A stretch of 64,000 bases of DNA from Trebouxia sp. TZW2008 (Eukaryota; Chlorophyta; Trebouxiophyceae; Trebouxiales; Trebouxiaceae): assembly GCA_002118135.1 (NCBI GenBank), contig BDIU01000033.1, positions 248,001 to 312,000 of the forward strand, given 5' to 3'. Shown here in pieces: positions 8,963 through 20,319 of this stretch. The notes below the pieces were generated by a model, which saw only the letters and a program-made list of their open reading frames with translations, was not told the origin of the DNA and ran no database searches. The position numbers and the translations under genes were made by a program. Positions within the stretch are counted from its first letter, which is position 1; each line of letters opens with the position of its first letter.

Positions 8963-11508
8963 CGCAGTGCCATAAAACTGGACAGCTGTTGAGCTACTTC
9001 CTGCAGCAGTGTCCAGCCACTGCCTCAGATACTCTGTCAGCTGCGTGCTGGAGGTAGCCATACTTGCAGGGACATACAACAAGCTGCCTGCCTGTGACAG
9101 CAGCTGCTGGCGCAGCATTGCACGTCCAGTCAACCTGCATGCAACACAAACGCACCTGATCTGAAAACTGGTTGATTGTGTTGCAGCATGACCCATCCGA
9201 TCAAGCTGCATGTGATATGAGCTCAGCTGATCTACACAGGTTTTGCTGGCATACATATGATGCAAGGCTTGGACTGCTGTTGAGAAATGATTATTTTGTC
9301 GTTTGAACAGGAAGTTCTAGTTTGGGTCAACTACGCAGCGATGAGAGAGCGAACGTGTGAATTCATACTGGCATGCCAGCTACCACATGTATACGATGAA
9401 TGCAATGAAACAGCCAAGTGAATGCACAACTTGGGCAGTTGGTATCGGGTTACGTTCGCTAATGAAGCTGTTTGCAGTGGGCTTTTGACAGAACCCACCT
9501 GCTGAATTGGTTGACAAAACAGACTGGTTCGTTGATGCTGATGAAGATGCAGTTGGTATGAGGATGCATTGGCTAGTGAAGCTGTTGAAAGTGGGCGTTT
9601 GACAGAACCCACCTTCTGGGCTGGTTGACAAAACAGACTGGGTCATTGATGCTGATGAAGACAGGCCTTGTGCCTTCATGTGGCTGCACAACAGCATCAA
9701 GCCAATAGCTTTTGAGCCCAACTCCACACATGTGCTGTACTCCCAATTGCCTCAGTGCGGCCGAGAGAGCGCTGGAAATTTGCCTGGCTGCGGTTTTGCC
9801 AGGGTCTGGCCGTGGCCCTAGCTCCTGAAGCGCTGCGTGTATGCACTTGCACGCATCATGATGTTGCAAGTTGCCATGTGAGGCGCTCTGCAGCTTGTCC
9901 AAGGCTTGGTACATCTGCACTAGGTTGGCTATTTGAAGTGGGGCAGAGGCTTCATACATTGCCAGAAGGCGTTGTAACAGCTGGGTATACAAATCTGGCT
10001 CAAGAACACCCACAACAGCCAGACTGTACGCTGTATTTGCAAGCGCCTGAATGCCTACTGTTCTGTCTCCGAGCAGACGATTGACGAAAAACCTGGCTTG
10101 CGCTGCTGATAGGGGAAATCTCAGCTCACCACAGGCAAGCAGAAAACTGCTGATTTCTTGGGACTTGGGTTGCTGTCCTGGGAAACTGCAGAGAACAATC
10201 ATTCTGCGTGTCATGTCCGAGGCCAGCTTAGGAGCAGGTGCATACTTAAGCTCCTGTAGAGCCCAAGCCAAGTTGGCAACACCCTGAGCAGTCGGACGTT
10301 GATCTTGAAACGGGGACAGAAGCAGCTGCTGAAACTCGTGACACAGCTCATCAAGTGTGCTGACTGTTGGCTGAGCTGCTGGTAACAAGGCTAGACTGTA
10401 GGTGATGTTGGACAGCGCTTGAGCGCTGTAATCTGACATGTCTGTATGTTGCAGATGCTGTAGAATAGCTTGTATAAGCTTTCCACTGCAATAGCCAAGA
10501 TTCAGCTCAACACACGCCAGCAAAGTGGAGGAGTGTGACTGACCAGAGGCGGTATGCATGGTCTGGATGTAACGCTCTGCTAGGCAATCAAGAGTGCCAG
10601 GCAACAGGTTATCTGGGTTGAATTTGAGCTTGGCAAAAGACCAGAAAGCATTGCTGATTGATCTGCTGTCATATTCTGACAAAACAGAGCGCAACCTCTG
10701 GAGCATTCTGCGCAGAAAAGCGCGCAGCTCGCCATAGACTTTGGAGGCTTGGCGGTGATACTGAGGATTCTGCCGAGCTGCCATCCAAATCTTCGCTGTA
10801 CCATACAAGGCTGCGCTGACATGTTTGTAATTCAGGCAGCCGTCGCTTGCCAAGAAGTGTGCATCCAGTACAGTGAAATGCGTCCTCATGAGCTCGACAA
10901 TGTCACCAGTCTCGGCAGTTGTGGCTGCAGCCTGACAATGCTTTGTGATGTTAATCCTGACGTGCGATCGATGGAAATGGTTGGTGCAAGCGGTCTGCAA
11001 GTCAGATAAGTACTCAGCTTTGCAACCTTGCCAAGAGAAGCTTAAGACATCATAGATACGCACCTGAGGTATTGCACTGCTGGCCTTCTGATGCCTCTCC
11101 AGCTGCCTAGCGTGCTGTTGCTGCTGTTGGGCCTGCAGAACAGGCATATGTTGGAACACAGCACACTTTGACTCAAAGCAAAGGTCCAAGCAGCTGCGGA
11201 AAGCGAGCACGCACCAGACCAGAAGTGCCTGGGGTTGCATCAATTGACAGAAGGGCGTTCGTGAGAAGCACGGGCTTCTGGTTTGCGCGCTGGGCCTGTA
11301 CATCTTTCGAACAGCAGGCAGGCCTGCCATGAAGAGCATACGTGTAAGCCCTTACAGGCAGGCGTTGACATTGAAAGCACTGCATTGCATCGCACCGGCA
11401 GCTCGCTGCTTTGGCGTGATTTGCGCGCAGAGGGACAAGACGGCAAGCTGGTCTGCTGATCTTTGCAGGAGCTTCAAGTCTGCGTATGAGCTTCAGCTCA
11501 ATGCGCAT
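8963..11508 (-). CDS. RAP-domain (OPR/FASTK-like) organellar RNA-binding protein
   Basis: Exons: 11508-11215, 11132-11064, 10931-9613 and 9134-8963, phase-consistent, about 618 residues to this point. The ATG at 11508 opens a basic, hydroxylated organelle-targeting-like leader (MRIELKLIRRLEAPAKISR). The large exon carries repeated helical units typical of FASTK/OPR-type proteins (for example ISNAFWSFAKLKF, GVANLAWALQELKY, ALANTAYSLAVVGV). The C-terminal RAP domain is split by an intron: PVFISINDPVCF then LTGRAMLRQQLLSQAGSLLYV, matching the family pattern of a beta strand followed by G-x-x-x-LR-x-x-LL. Such proteins bind organelle RNAs and affect their stability, processing or translation. Plastid or mitochondrial location cannot be decided here. 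The end of the gene is uncertain. Confidence 0.72.
9437..9550 (-). repeat. 114-bp donor-side ghost of the RAP exon ending at 9613
   Basis: This tandem partner of 9551-9664 has the same order of motifs: CAGTTGGTAT, AATGAAGCTGTTTGCAGTGG, GACAGAACCCACCTGCTGAA, TTGACAAAACAGACTGG and TTGATGCTGATGAAG. It contains a copy of the exon end and donor and lies downstream in gene sense. Confidence 0.9.
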
Positions 11509-12202
11509 ACTACCGGACAGCCTTTACTTTGGCTCATGCGCTTGCCGCTGATGTTGACGGTGTCTTAGGGTTGCCATGAGATCGCCTCGAGTCATACAGC
11601 TTGAACAGCTCGAAGCTTGTTGTTGATTGTGGTTTCAGAGCCAGAAGTGCTGAATCACATCAGAAAACCCATTTGATTACAGTCCCTGCCTGCATGAGTT
11701 CAGACGCTTCACACGTACACCTACTGCCAGCTGCTTTGCGGACTTTCTTGCGTGAACACTGAGCCAAGTCTGGAAATGCACATTGAAATAAGATATTGTC
11801 AGGCAACAGTTGAAGCAGGTTCAGTCTGAAATTCAAAGAACAATGAAGCACATCAGGTCGACAAGATAATGCAAATCAGGTTGCAAACGTCATTGCCTCG
11901 CCTCCTTGAAGCTACAAGCTTGCGTTCAGTCACGGATCAGAATCAGAAATTTGGTTTGTTCAGCACAAAGCAGCAAATCGACCATAGAGCTGATTGCCAC
12001 CTTTTCCAGCAGCAGCTCTAACGGCTGCAGCACACAGTGGCTATTTCAAGGCGATGCATCGTCAAGGCATTTGCCTTCTTTCCTCAGGTATGCAATCACG
12101 CACTCGCCCCATCATCAGAAATTTTACACCTGCCTGCAGTCCTGCCTTGATACACTGACGCCATATGCCAATAGCAGTACTGCAATTGCCTCCACAGCAT
12201 GT
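11509..12202. other. Intergenic region upstream of the RAP gene
   Basis: Promoter side of the RAP gene and 3' side of homoserine dehydrogenase, both on the minus strand. No convincing exon or repeat was seen. Confidence 0.4.
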
Positions 12203-15200
12203 CTATGGCGGACTGAGCATCTTGACGACATTGAGCAAGTCACCAAAGACTCCCGCTGCAGTGACTTCTGCACCAGCACCAGGTCCCCTGATGACTAAGG
12301 GGTTGTCATCATACCTTCTCGTTCTGAATGAAATGATGTTGTCGCTGCCCTCCAGATTTGCAAAAGGATGCGCAAGCGGCACTTGCTGCAATAGCACATC
12401 ATGCTTTAGTAAGTCTTCAAAGCTTTGAGGTCATGTCAGGCCATGCTAGAAAAGGACCCCATGCATCAGCAAACATTGAGAGGTTTGAGATTGGATCTGG
12501 CCGCATTGCAAATCCACATCTGTTTTGGGAGGGTGAAGGTGGTGTCTAGCCACATCTTAAATGCAGATCAGAGCACATTTTGCAGATTTGTGGAGAAAGC
12601 AGGAGTCAGGAGACGCATTGGTTTCCAATTCTAAAGCTGGAGCATGCGTGTGAAAGCAAGAACATGCACAGCTGATTGCACTACCTTCAGTTCCACAGAG
12701 CAACTCCTTTTGACCAGATCTAGGCTGCCCACATATCTCAAGGCCATTCCTTGAGCAGCAGCTGCCTGTGCCTGACCTTGCATGGCACTGTCATACTGCA
12801 GCATGACAAAAGATCTGTGTGTTGACAGCCCATATGCATTCAAACATGCCACAGCACAGCAACCTCCTTTTGCAACTCTGCTGCACACAACTTTGCTTGG
12901 CTGCACTGTGTTTCTGTGGCTCAAGCAACAAGTGCTGCTCATATTGACAAGCTGCAAAAGTCTACCCTCTGGGTGTCAACTGGTCAATTGCCAATGTGTT
13001 GTCAAGTTTGATTGCATCACAAAGCTGCTAGATGAGAGCTATGGTTGTACAGGCACAGCTTGCAGGCAAAATCACCCTGAAGTATGTGCATGCCACTTGG
13101 GGCTTATATGGGCAGGCAGATGCCACCACAGCATTACCTTAGGCAACTGAGCCATGAATTCATCAGCAGATTGGCTTTCAGCGAGCTGTGGAGGCACCAG
13201 GCTCTGCACTTTGACAGACTGCATGTCCACTGCTAGCCCACACTCTCTGCCCAGAATGATCATTTTGCGCGCCACATCAGTGCCTTCATGTCCACACAAA
13301 TGCAGTTCATTTATTGAGACTGTGTTAGCCGCGATGTGGAATTTATGTGATAAACAGTATGCCAACAGGGTCCAGTTGACTATCAGATCGCATGCAAAAT
13401 GTACCTCCAGACGATTATGTGTGAGGCATGTGTGATGAGTCGCATCTTGACTGCTATTGCATGTAGTGTACTGGACTTGAACTCAGGTATGCTACTGCAG
13501 GATGCATCTGCCTGGAGTTGCTGGCTTCTGTCCTACGCAGTTACAACAGAAACCAATACAGAATTGCTTGCTTGCACTCATTGTGCAGACTGAGCGCCTC
13601 GCAGCAAATAATGCTGCCCACAGGTTGCAGCCCAGTGACAACCCTTGAAGACACAAGAACACACGGGAAGGCTGTATGAGCCAAAGCAAGCTAGCCTTTT
13701 GTGTATGTCTCTGACGTATTTGAGGGCTGTGAGTCAGCTGGAACTGGTCGAGTAAGACTTTGACTTGCATGCGCATCTGACTCAAATGACGTGCAGGTGC
13801 ATTTGACTTAGATGCATAGTGAGCTTGAAAAGTCACCTGCAAGATCTTCCCTTGGGTCAGGTTCGGTGAAGCCCTTAGCTTTGGCCTCTGCCACAACCTG
13901 AGAGAATGTCTTGCCAGCCCCAAAGCTGTTGAAGATGAAGGACAGAGTGCCGCTGAGAATGCCCTCAATGCTGAGCAACTCATCGCCTGTGTTGAGCAGA
14001 GTCTGTAGGGTGGATATGACTGGTAAGCCAGCACCCACAGTTGCCTGCAAGCAAGTGCAGGAGGGTTGACCCTTGCACAGCAAATGACTGTGCATACCGC
14101 TTTTGTACAGCAATTTTGTGATATGCAAGGCAAGCTTTGGAGCATCAACCCTTGCAGTCTGAACTTAGACATCTTTGAGACAGCAACATGCTGCTTCAGC
14201 CAACCCTAAAGTGAATGTCTGTGAGGCAATGACATGATGCTTCATGTGATTTGGAGAAGGACATCTTGAATGGAGTGACATGCTGGTACATGTAACCCTG
14301 CTTTGCCTCAGCCTCAGTGCATACAAGCCCTGTTTGCTAAGTGAGCTCTGCATCAGCACCGCCTGCATTGCTGCTTGCAGGCTGCTTAGCATAACGCGCA
14401 TGCAGCCTTGCATAAAACAAAGCACATGTGGAGAGTGAGTCATCTGGATGCAGACTCAGAGCTTTTACCTCATACATGAAGTGGGTGTTGTACTCTCGGT
14501 GGGTGTTGCGGACCCTAGCCCATTCATCCAAGGGACCAGAACATAGCTTTTTGTTGGGGGTAACAACATGAATCCCTGCTGCCAACCATGTAGCGTAGTA
14601 TGTTGGCACTGTGGCATTTGCTGTGCAGTCTACAACGACTGTATGGCAATTGGTGAAGCCTTTCAGAAACTCAGTATATTTGTCCAGATTTGGGGGTTCC
14701 CCCTGCACAGGAGTTGGAATGAATGTCAGCAGCTTGCACTTGTAGCTTGTGGATCTGAGTTAGCATATTGCATGCTGCATACTGTATGCAAGAACACACA
14801 AGATGAATACACAGGATGTTCTGGCTTTACTACAGTAAGGGCAACAGGTGATGCTTACTCCCATTGCTATGTCAGTCTGCCAAGTTTCCAAGTCGCACCC
14901 TTTTTGATTGTAGAGGTACATGGCTCGCGTGCTGATGATGGCCACGACGTGCATGTCAATGAGCAAATCATTTTGTAAAGACCCAGCCTGCGAGGTGATA
15001 CAGGCGAGGTAATCAGCCTCGAGGCTGAAAGAGCGAAAGTGTACGACACCTAAACAGCTGATTGGTTTTGCCAAGACCGAATGTCGGCAGCTTTGCATCA
15101 ATGTTGGACTTACTTGGGCCGAAATCTGCTTGATGAGGGTGCTCCCGATCAGTCCAGGACCAACAATGCCTATCGCGACAGGAGTTTTCGCTCGTTGTGC

Positions 15201-15206
15201 CGCCAT
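12203..15206 (-). CDS. Homoserine dehydrogenase, monofunctional
   Basis: Seven phase-consistent exons: 15206-15114, 14987-14859, 14702-14469, 14044-13837, 13283-13138, 12795-12685 and 12385-12203 (stop), about 367 residues, the usual length of the catalytic region. The enzyme reduces aspartate semialdehyde to homoserine with NAD(P)H, on the way to Thr, Met and Ile. The N-terminal Rossmann motif is IGIVGPGLIGSTLI. The substrate/catalytic region has VVTPNKKLCSGP, IEGILSGTLSFIFNSF and FTEPDPREDLAGTDVARKM. The C-terminus has HPFANLEGSDNIISF and VIRGPGAGAEVTAAGVF. There is no aspartokinase domain before the Rossmann fold. The frame stays open upstream of the ATG (to a TTG at 15242), and no clear transit peptide is seen, so a further 5' exon is possible. 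Confidence 0.93.
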
Positions 15207-15558
15207 CGATGCAGGGGACACTCGTTCACTTCCGTCGATCAAGCCAGCAGCTGCATTGGGGGCTTCCTAGGTTGCGACATACGACGCAATGCATTGATGC
15301 GCTGCACGACGACAGCCCATCATGCATTGCGATCAGCGAACGACTCATCTGAAAGCTCGTGACCAAAACCACGAGCGTCAAGTTTTAGTCATTTTTTGCA
15401 GGAATCTGTTTGAGATACACCTTCAAGAGCAACAGCTTTGCAGCTTGAGGAAATGCGCGGTCAGCGATCGCAGCTGTCATGTGCAAGGCATGCTGAGTTG
15501 TGCAACAATGCGTTATGCTACGTGAGCTGCTGTTGCGGAACGCGAAGGTCACGCTGAC
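15207..15558. promoter_or_regulatory. Divergent promoter between homoserine dehydrogenase and PTPDC1-like gene
   Basis: Only 352 bp separate the two ATGs, so both 5' UTRs and both core promoters must lie here. The stretch is locally richer in CG dinucleotides than the introns. No TATA box was identified with confidence. Confidence 0.6.
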
Positions 15559-18500
15559 ATGGGAACAACCAGCTCTAAGGTCAGCGCGAGTGACCCTTCA
15601 CGAGTCTCTGCAGCAGGACGCGTTGCCTCTGCGCTGCGCCCAGATGCCTGGGCTGAGTTGGTACGTGCAGATGCTCAGCGGCATCATTCAACTCGACTGC
15701 TTCGGCAAGTTGTCTGTAGTTTTCGCAGAACTATCAGTTGTCAGGAGGCTCATATGTGCGAACACGAGAAAGGATACAGTGCATCTGTGAAGGTATGGTC
15801 AGACTGACACTTGAGCTCCCTACACTCGCGCTGTCATCATGATGTGCGGCTGCAGGCGGTCATGACTGTCATAGCGAGGATTCTAGCTATCAGCTGGGAC
15901 AGTCACCCTTTGAGGGTCTTCATGCTAGCTGGGTGACACCACAGGTGTTCATTTGGCAATCAAATTTGCATGCAGCACAGAACACGTTGGCATCATGAGA
16001 AAATGCAATTTAAAGCATTGTTCCAACAAATTCAAGCTGGCAATGAGGTAGCAGCAGTTGCTGGCTTCAACAAGCACCTTTACCTTGTGATAATTTGCTC
16101 ACAGGTGCTGGCGATGGCGCGCCCTTGGCAAGAAAACTTGCTCAACCACAAGATTCCACAGGAAATGCAAGCTGCAGGTGTTGGCATGATTTTGAATCTT
16201 CAGGTGCAATACACCACACTGCAATAGTGCTTTACATGCATTTCGCAAAGGTGTGGTCAAGACTGTTGCTTTTTGTTGCCAGTGCTGCATGTAGCACGGC
16301 TTTCTTTGGAAGTCACACAGAATGGTCATCTGAAACCTGCACAATTTGCAGGAAGCTGGGGAGCATGCACATTGTGGTCGAGGCATTTTGCCAGTCAGCG
16401 GCTTCAGCTATGACCCAGAGACTTTCATGTCTCATGGCATTGGAGTGTACAACTTCAGCTGGAGAGATATGGGTATTCCCACCTTGCACAAAATGATGGA
16501 CATTGTACAGGTCTGCACTATGACCAAGTTGTCTTTGCCTGCCTTTACATGATCAGCATTTTCTATGACAAGTGCTCTTCATGTCACAGGTCTGGCCTGC
16601 TTTGCAGCACAATGTACAGCATAGCATATGGAGAGCGCTTCCCTTTGGCTATCTGAGTCGAGAACTAGATCAAAAACATATCAAAACATATCACTCTTGC
16701 ACAAGACTGGCAGACAATAAACATTTTACATGCATGTCGCTTACTTGCCCATGCAGCCTGGCCCTTTTCACATAAACTGCATTCATGTGTACGAGAACTC
16801 ATGCGTGAGCATTTGCAGATGAGTCTGAGCGCTGCCTGCAGGTCATGGTGCATGTGACAGAAGAAGAGCATCAGAAGGTTGCTGTACATTGCCATGCTGG
16901 CCTGGGTCGAACAGGGTAAGTCTGCAGACTCAAATCGCGCATCACAGCCATCAGAAGGTTGCGTGTGCACTGATTGTGATGAAGTCAACCCGATGACAAG
17001 TGGTAGGCAGTGCTGGCAGTCATCATGTCATAAACAAGCTAAGAAGCAACTCTTGGTATTCTGATTTGAATATCACTGACGTATATGACATCAGTCACAT
17101 AAGCTGAGAAGACATGCTCTCACATATCAAACTGCATGCACTCAGCTGTTATGATTCATATGGCAGTTCTGTGTTGGACACGCTAGACAAGTGCAGTGTC
17201 TGGGCAGCCTGTTTTGTTGTGGTTGAATAAGCTAGAGGTTCGTGGCCACGCCCCTAAGTACTCTGTTGTGACGTCAGCTGAGCTTTGAATCATACAGGCT
17301 CGCTCACAAACTGTAGGGGCCATGCATAGCAAGCTACATTAGCTGATGAGCAGGAGTGTGTGGGTATGCAGGCTAGCCATAGCATGCTATCTGGTCTTTC
17401 TTGGGAACTGTGATGCTCGTGAAGCTGTGATGAAAGTACGTCAGGGCCGCCCAGGCGCGCTGCAAACTCACCAGCAGGAGCAGTTTGTGGAGATCTTTCA
17501 AGCGTACCTTGCGCATCTCAGGTATCTGTGCATCCTAGACAGTCATCTCTGCAGTTGGGGAATCCATCTCTTTTGCAATTGTACATGGATGGGGTATAGG
17601 TTATGAAATTGGTTGGACTGTATACCTCGCAGCCTATCTGTTCAGCATAGCGAATTCCACTTTCAGCTGATTGTCAAGATTAGTCATCTCATATCCAAGG
17701 GTGCATTGTTTTGGCAGTGCTTCTCATTGCTGCATTTGCTTCACTGTTGATATCTTGCTTTGTGCATGTGCCAGGTGTATTTTCCACACTTCCCAAACAT
17801 CAGAGTCTATTTCCGCAGCTGCTCCTTCAAGACTATCAGCCATGCAGCCAGCCATTCAAGCACACACAGCTAGATCCCCAAAGCCCGACTTGCATGCTGC
17901 TGTTGCTGCCCAAATCAGCGGCCAGCATGCCACTCCAGCATTGAATGCAGCCTCTGCAGCACAGCCTGCAGCCATGCCAGCCAGTGAAGCAGTCCGTACT
18001 CAGACGGCTGCACCAATGGACACAGCTGAGTCACCTCGTGCAACAGATTTGATGGGCAGCCAAAGTAGTAGATTGGCACCAGCAACAACTGCAGATGATG
18101 CATCTGCTGGCACAGGGTTGTCAAGTGCTCAGCAGCATGGCTTGTTTAGGCCACCTTGGCGGCTGGCAAGACATGGGCACCATTCAGCACAGGTTGGCCC
18201 GTTGTAGAATTGTCAGCATTTTTGAATATACTGCAGCCTTAGTTGAGCGTGTATGCACTGTGCTGTCATCAGGAGAAAAGAAACTTTTGGCCGACTGCCA
18301 GAAGCATGTTGCCCTATGGAAGTAAAATTTCAGAAGACTGTGGCAAGGTTAGCTTCATGCTGTACTTCCATGAACACATCAGACAATTTTCATGAATGGT
18401 CCTGTTCGCAGGTGCATGCCATTATGACACCCAAGCGTCCTTCAAGTAAGCCAGGCATGTTGTGGAATGAGGACGGCTTCATCAGAGCTGGGAGCTCATA

Positions 18501-20229
18501 CAGTTTGCACAAGCGGCAACCACAAAGGGCATGCCCTCCTAGTAGTCTGCAAGAAGCTCTGCTGCGGCAGAGGCGCCTGTTGCATGGAGCAGAATTGCGG
18601 CAGTATTGGGACATTCCGAAAGTAGGGCTGTGACTTGCAACTGAACTATGACTTTGGTGCCCTGTCAAGTGGTGCGAAGTTGTAATGTCTGCGCTTTTCA
18701 GATTTGCTGTTGACAAGTGTGCTGGACATGCTATGAGTCCGTGAGTCTCTCCCAGATTGCAGGCAATGCATATTATCTGAGCACCAGCGCAAGCATGCAA
18801 TCGCGCGCACAATGCATATTTGAGCTCAGTGGTAGGACATGCAGTGGTAGAAGTTGCCATGTTTCTGGAGCTGCGTGGCATTGCCATCATGTCTCCGCAC
18901 AGCAGCATGCAGACAACATGTTGACACCTTATCAACAGCTCACCAGCTGTGTGTTCTTGGCAGGTAGTGGATCTTATAGCAGCCACCCTCGAGCATGCAG
19001 CAGACCGCACAGCTGACTGCAGCCAAAAGACGGCAGGAGACTCTGCTGAAGGTAGTCAGGCAGACATGCCAAGTCAGCCCGTTCAACATGATGATGCTGC
19101 AGAATCTGTTGCAGCACAGCTTCAGGACTTTGCAGTCAACGGCTGCAGTGCGTCTTCAGAGACTGACGCCATTGTTGAGCAGGTGGGCCTTTCTGTAAAG
19201 TTAATAAAACCCCTTGCCAGGCATAAGCAATTGTGAGCCATGCCATGGTGTCACTGGCCATGCTGTGACTGATCAACATGTTGTACACATGGGTCCTCTG
19301 ATTGCATTCAGTCGGGCGCAAAGTATGTTGACCATCGAAGCCATGTTTGGGCATCAGCTCGCATGGCAATTGTAAGCTGCCTCAGATAAGCGACACAACA
19401 CGGCTTTGGTCTTGTGTCAGTCGCGTTGCACTGACATATGGATATTGTGCAGGTGAACAATGGCCAGTGGGACTCATTGAGGAGTGCAGCTCAAATCATT
19501 CTGATGCAGCTGTTGCAGCAATGGCTGCAAGGTCTAAGTGAGCCTGTCCTACCTGCCAGCCAGCTCAAGGATATCTTTGGCTCATCTGGTGATGTTACCT
19601 CAAGGCCAGGTGCTGACACTTTTGATCAGTCAGCTGCTCAGGAGGCAAATGCAGAGCAGCATGCAGCCATAGTCAGCAAGCTGACACAGCTTCAGAGAGC
19701 ACTAGTTGCCCGCTTGGTGGAGTGCTTCAGACTGGTTTCAGAGCATGCCCCTAACAAGAAGGCCCTTGAGGACTTGGTGCGCTGGTTAGCCCGAGCCCTG
19801 ACTGTAGGGCCAGGACATCATGCCTGGTCCTCAGACACAGCAGAGCAGCTGACAGCCTTGCAGTCTTTCCTAACGTGCTGTGATGTGCATCTGCTGCATG
19901 CCAAGCCAGCGTTTCAGCAAGACACAGCAGCTCCTGAGACGCAGCCAATGCAACCTGGTGCCGGAGTTGCATCCTGTCAGGTGCTGTCCAAGGCCGATGA
20001 GCATCAGACATCACAGCAGCTAGACAAGGCAGCCTGTACTCTTCCTGGTGATATCGAGCAAAGTCAAAGGCTTCCTTTGATTGAATCCAGGAAGTCTGAT
20101 ACGAGTCATGCAGATGCTTCAGAACCCATGACAGCTGAAGAGCATGGGTGTTTGTGGCTTCACATGCGCATGGCAAAACGTGCGTTCAGCGCAGCATCTG
20201 TGAAAGGCTCGGTTGTGGCACGTCATTGA
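15559..20229 (+). CDS. PTPDC1-like protein tyrosine phosphatase
   Basis: Exons: 15559-15792, 15879-15944 (acceptor tentative), 16105-16203, 16352-16510, 16842-16915, 17372-17521, 17775-18192, 18412-18621, 18964-19182 and 19453-20229, about 800 residues. The phosphatase core reads VLAMARPWQENLL, MILNLQEAGEHAHCG, YNFSWRDMGIPTL, the CX5R loop VAVHCHAGLGRTG, then LAIACYLVFLG. It is followed by EALLRQRRLLHGAELRQYWD and VVDLIAATLEHAADR. The same blocks in the same order define PTPDC1, which in animals is linked to centrosomes and cilia. Catalytic Cys and Arg are present. The linker (17775-18192) and C-terminus are Ala/Gln/Ser-rich. A role in flagellated stages of the alga is inference. Confidence 0.88.
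16945..16975 (+). repeat. Donor-side ghost of the CX5R exon (16842-16915)
   Basis: CATCAGAAGGTTGCGTGTGC repeats CATCAGAAGGTTGCTGTACA of the phosphatase-loop exon. It is short and lies just downstream of the real donor. Confidence 0.55.
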
Positions 20230-20319
20230 TAACTATGTTACCCTACCCCAGAGTGTTGAATGTCAACGGGGACTGCATTATTTTCCTTTTGCTCAAATAG
20301 GTTGCCGTTTTCAGCCCTC
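20230..20319. other. Short convergent gap
   Basis: Only 90 bp separate the PTPDC1-like stop from the CAP-D3-like stop on the other strand, so the two 3' UTRs probably overlap as antisense transcripts. Confidence 0.6.

Noticed and set aside
15207..15242. 12-residue N-terminal extension of homoserine dehydrogenase
   Set aside because: It would start at TTG. The first ATG is at 15206.
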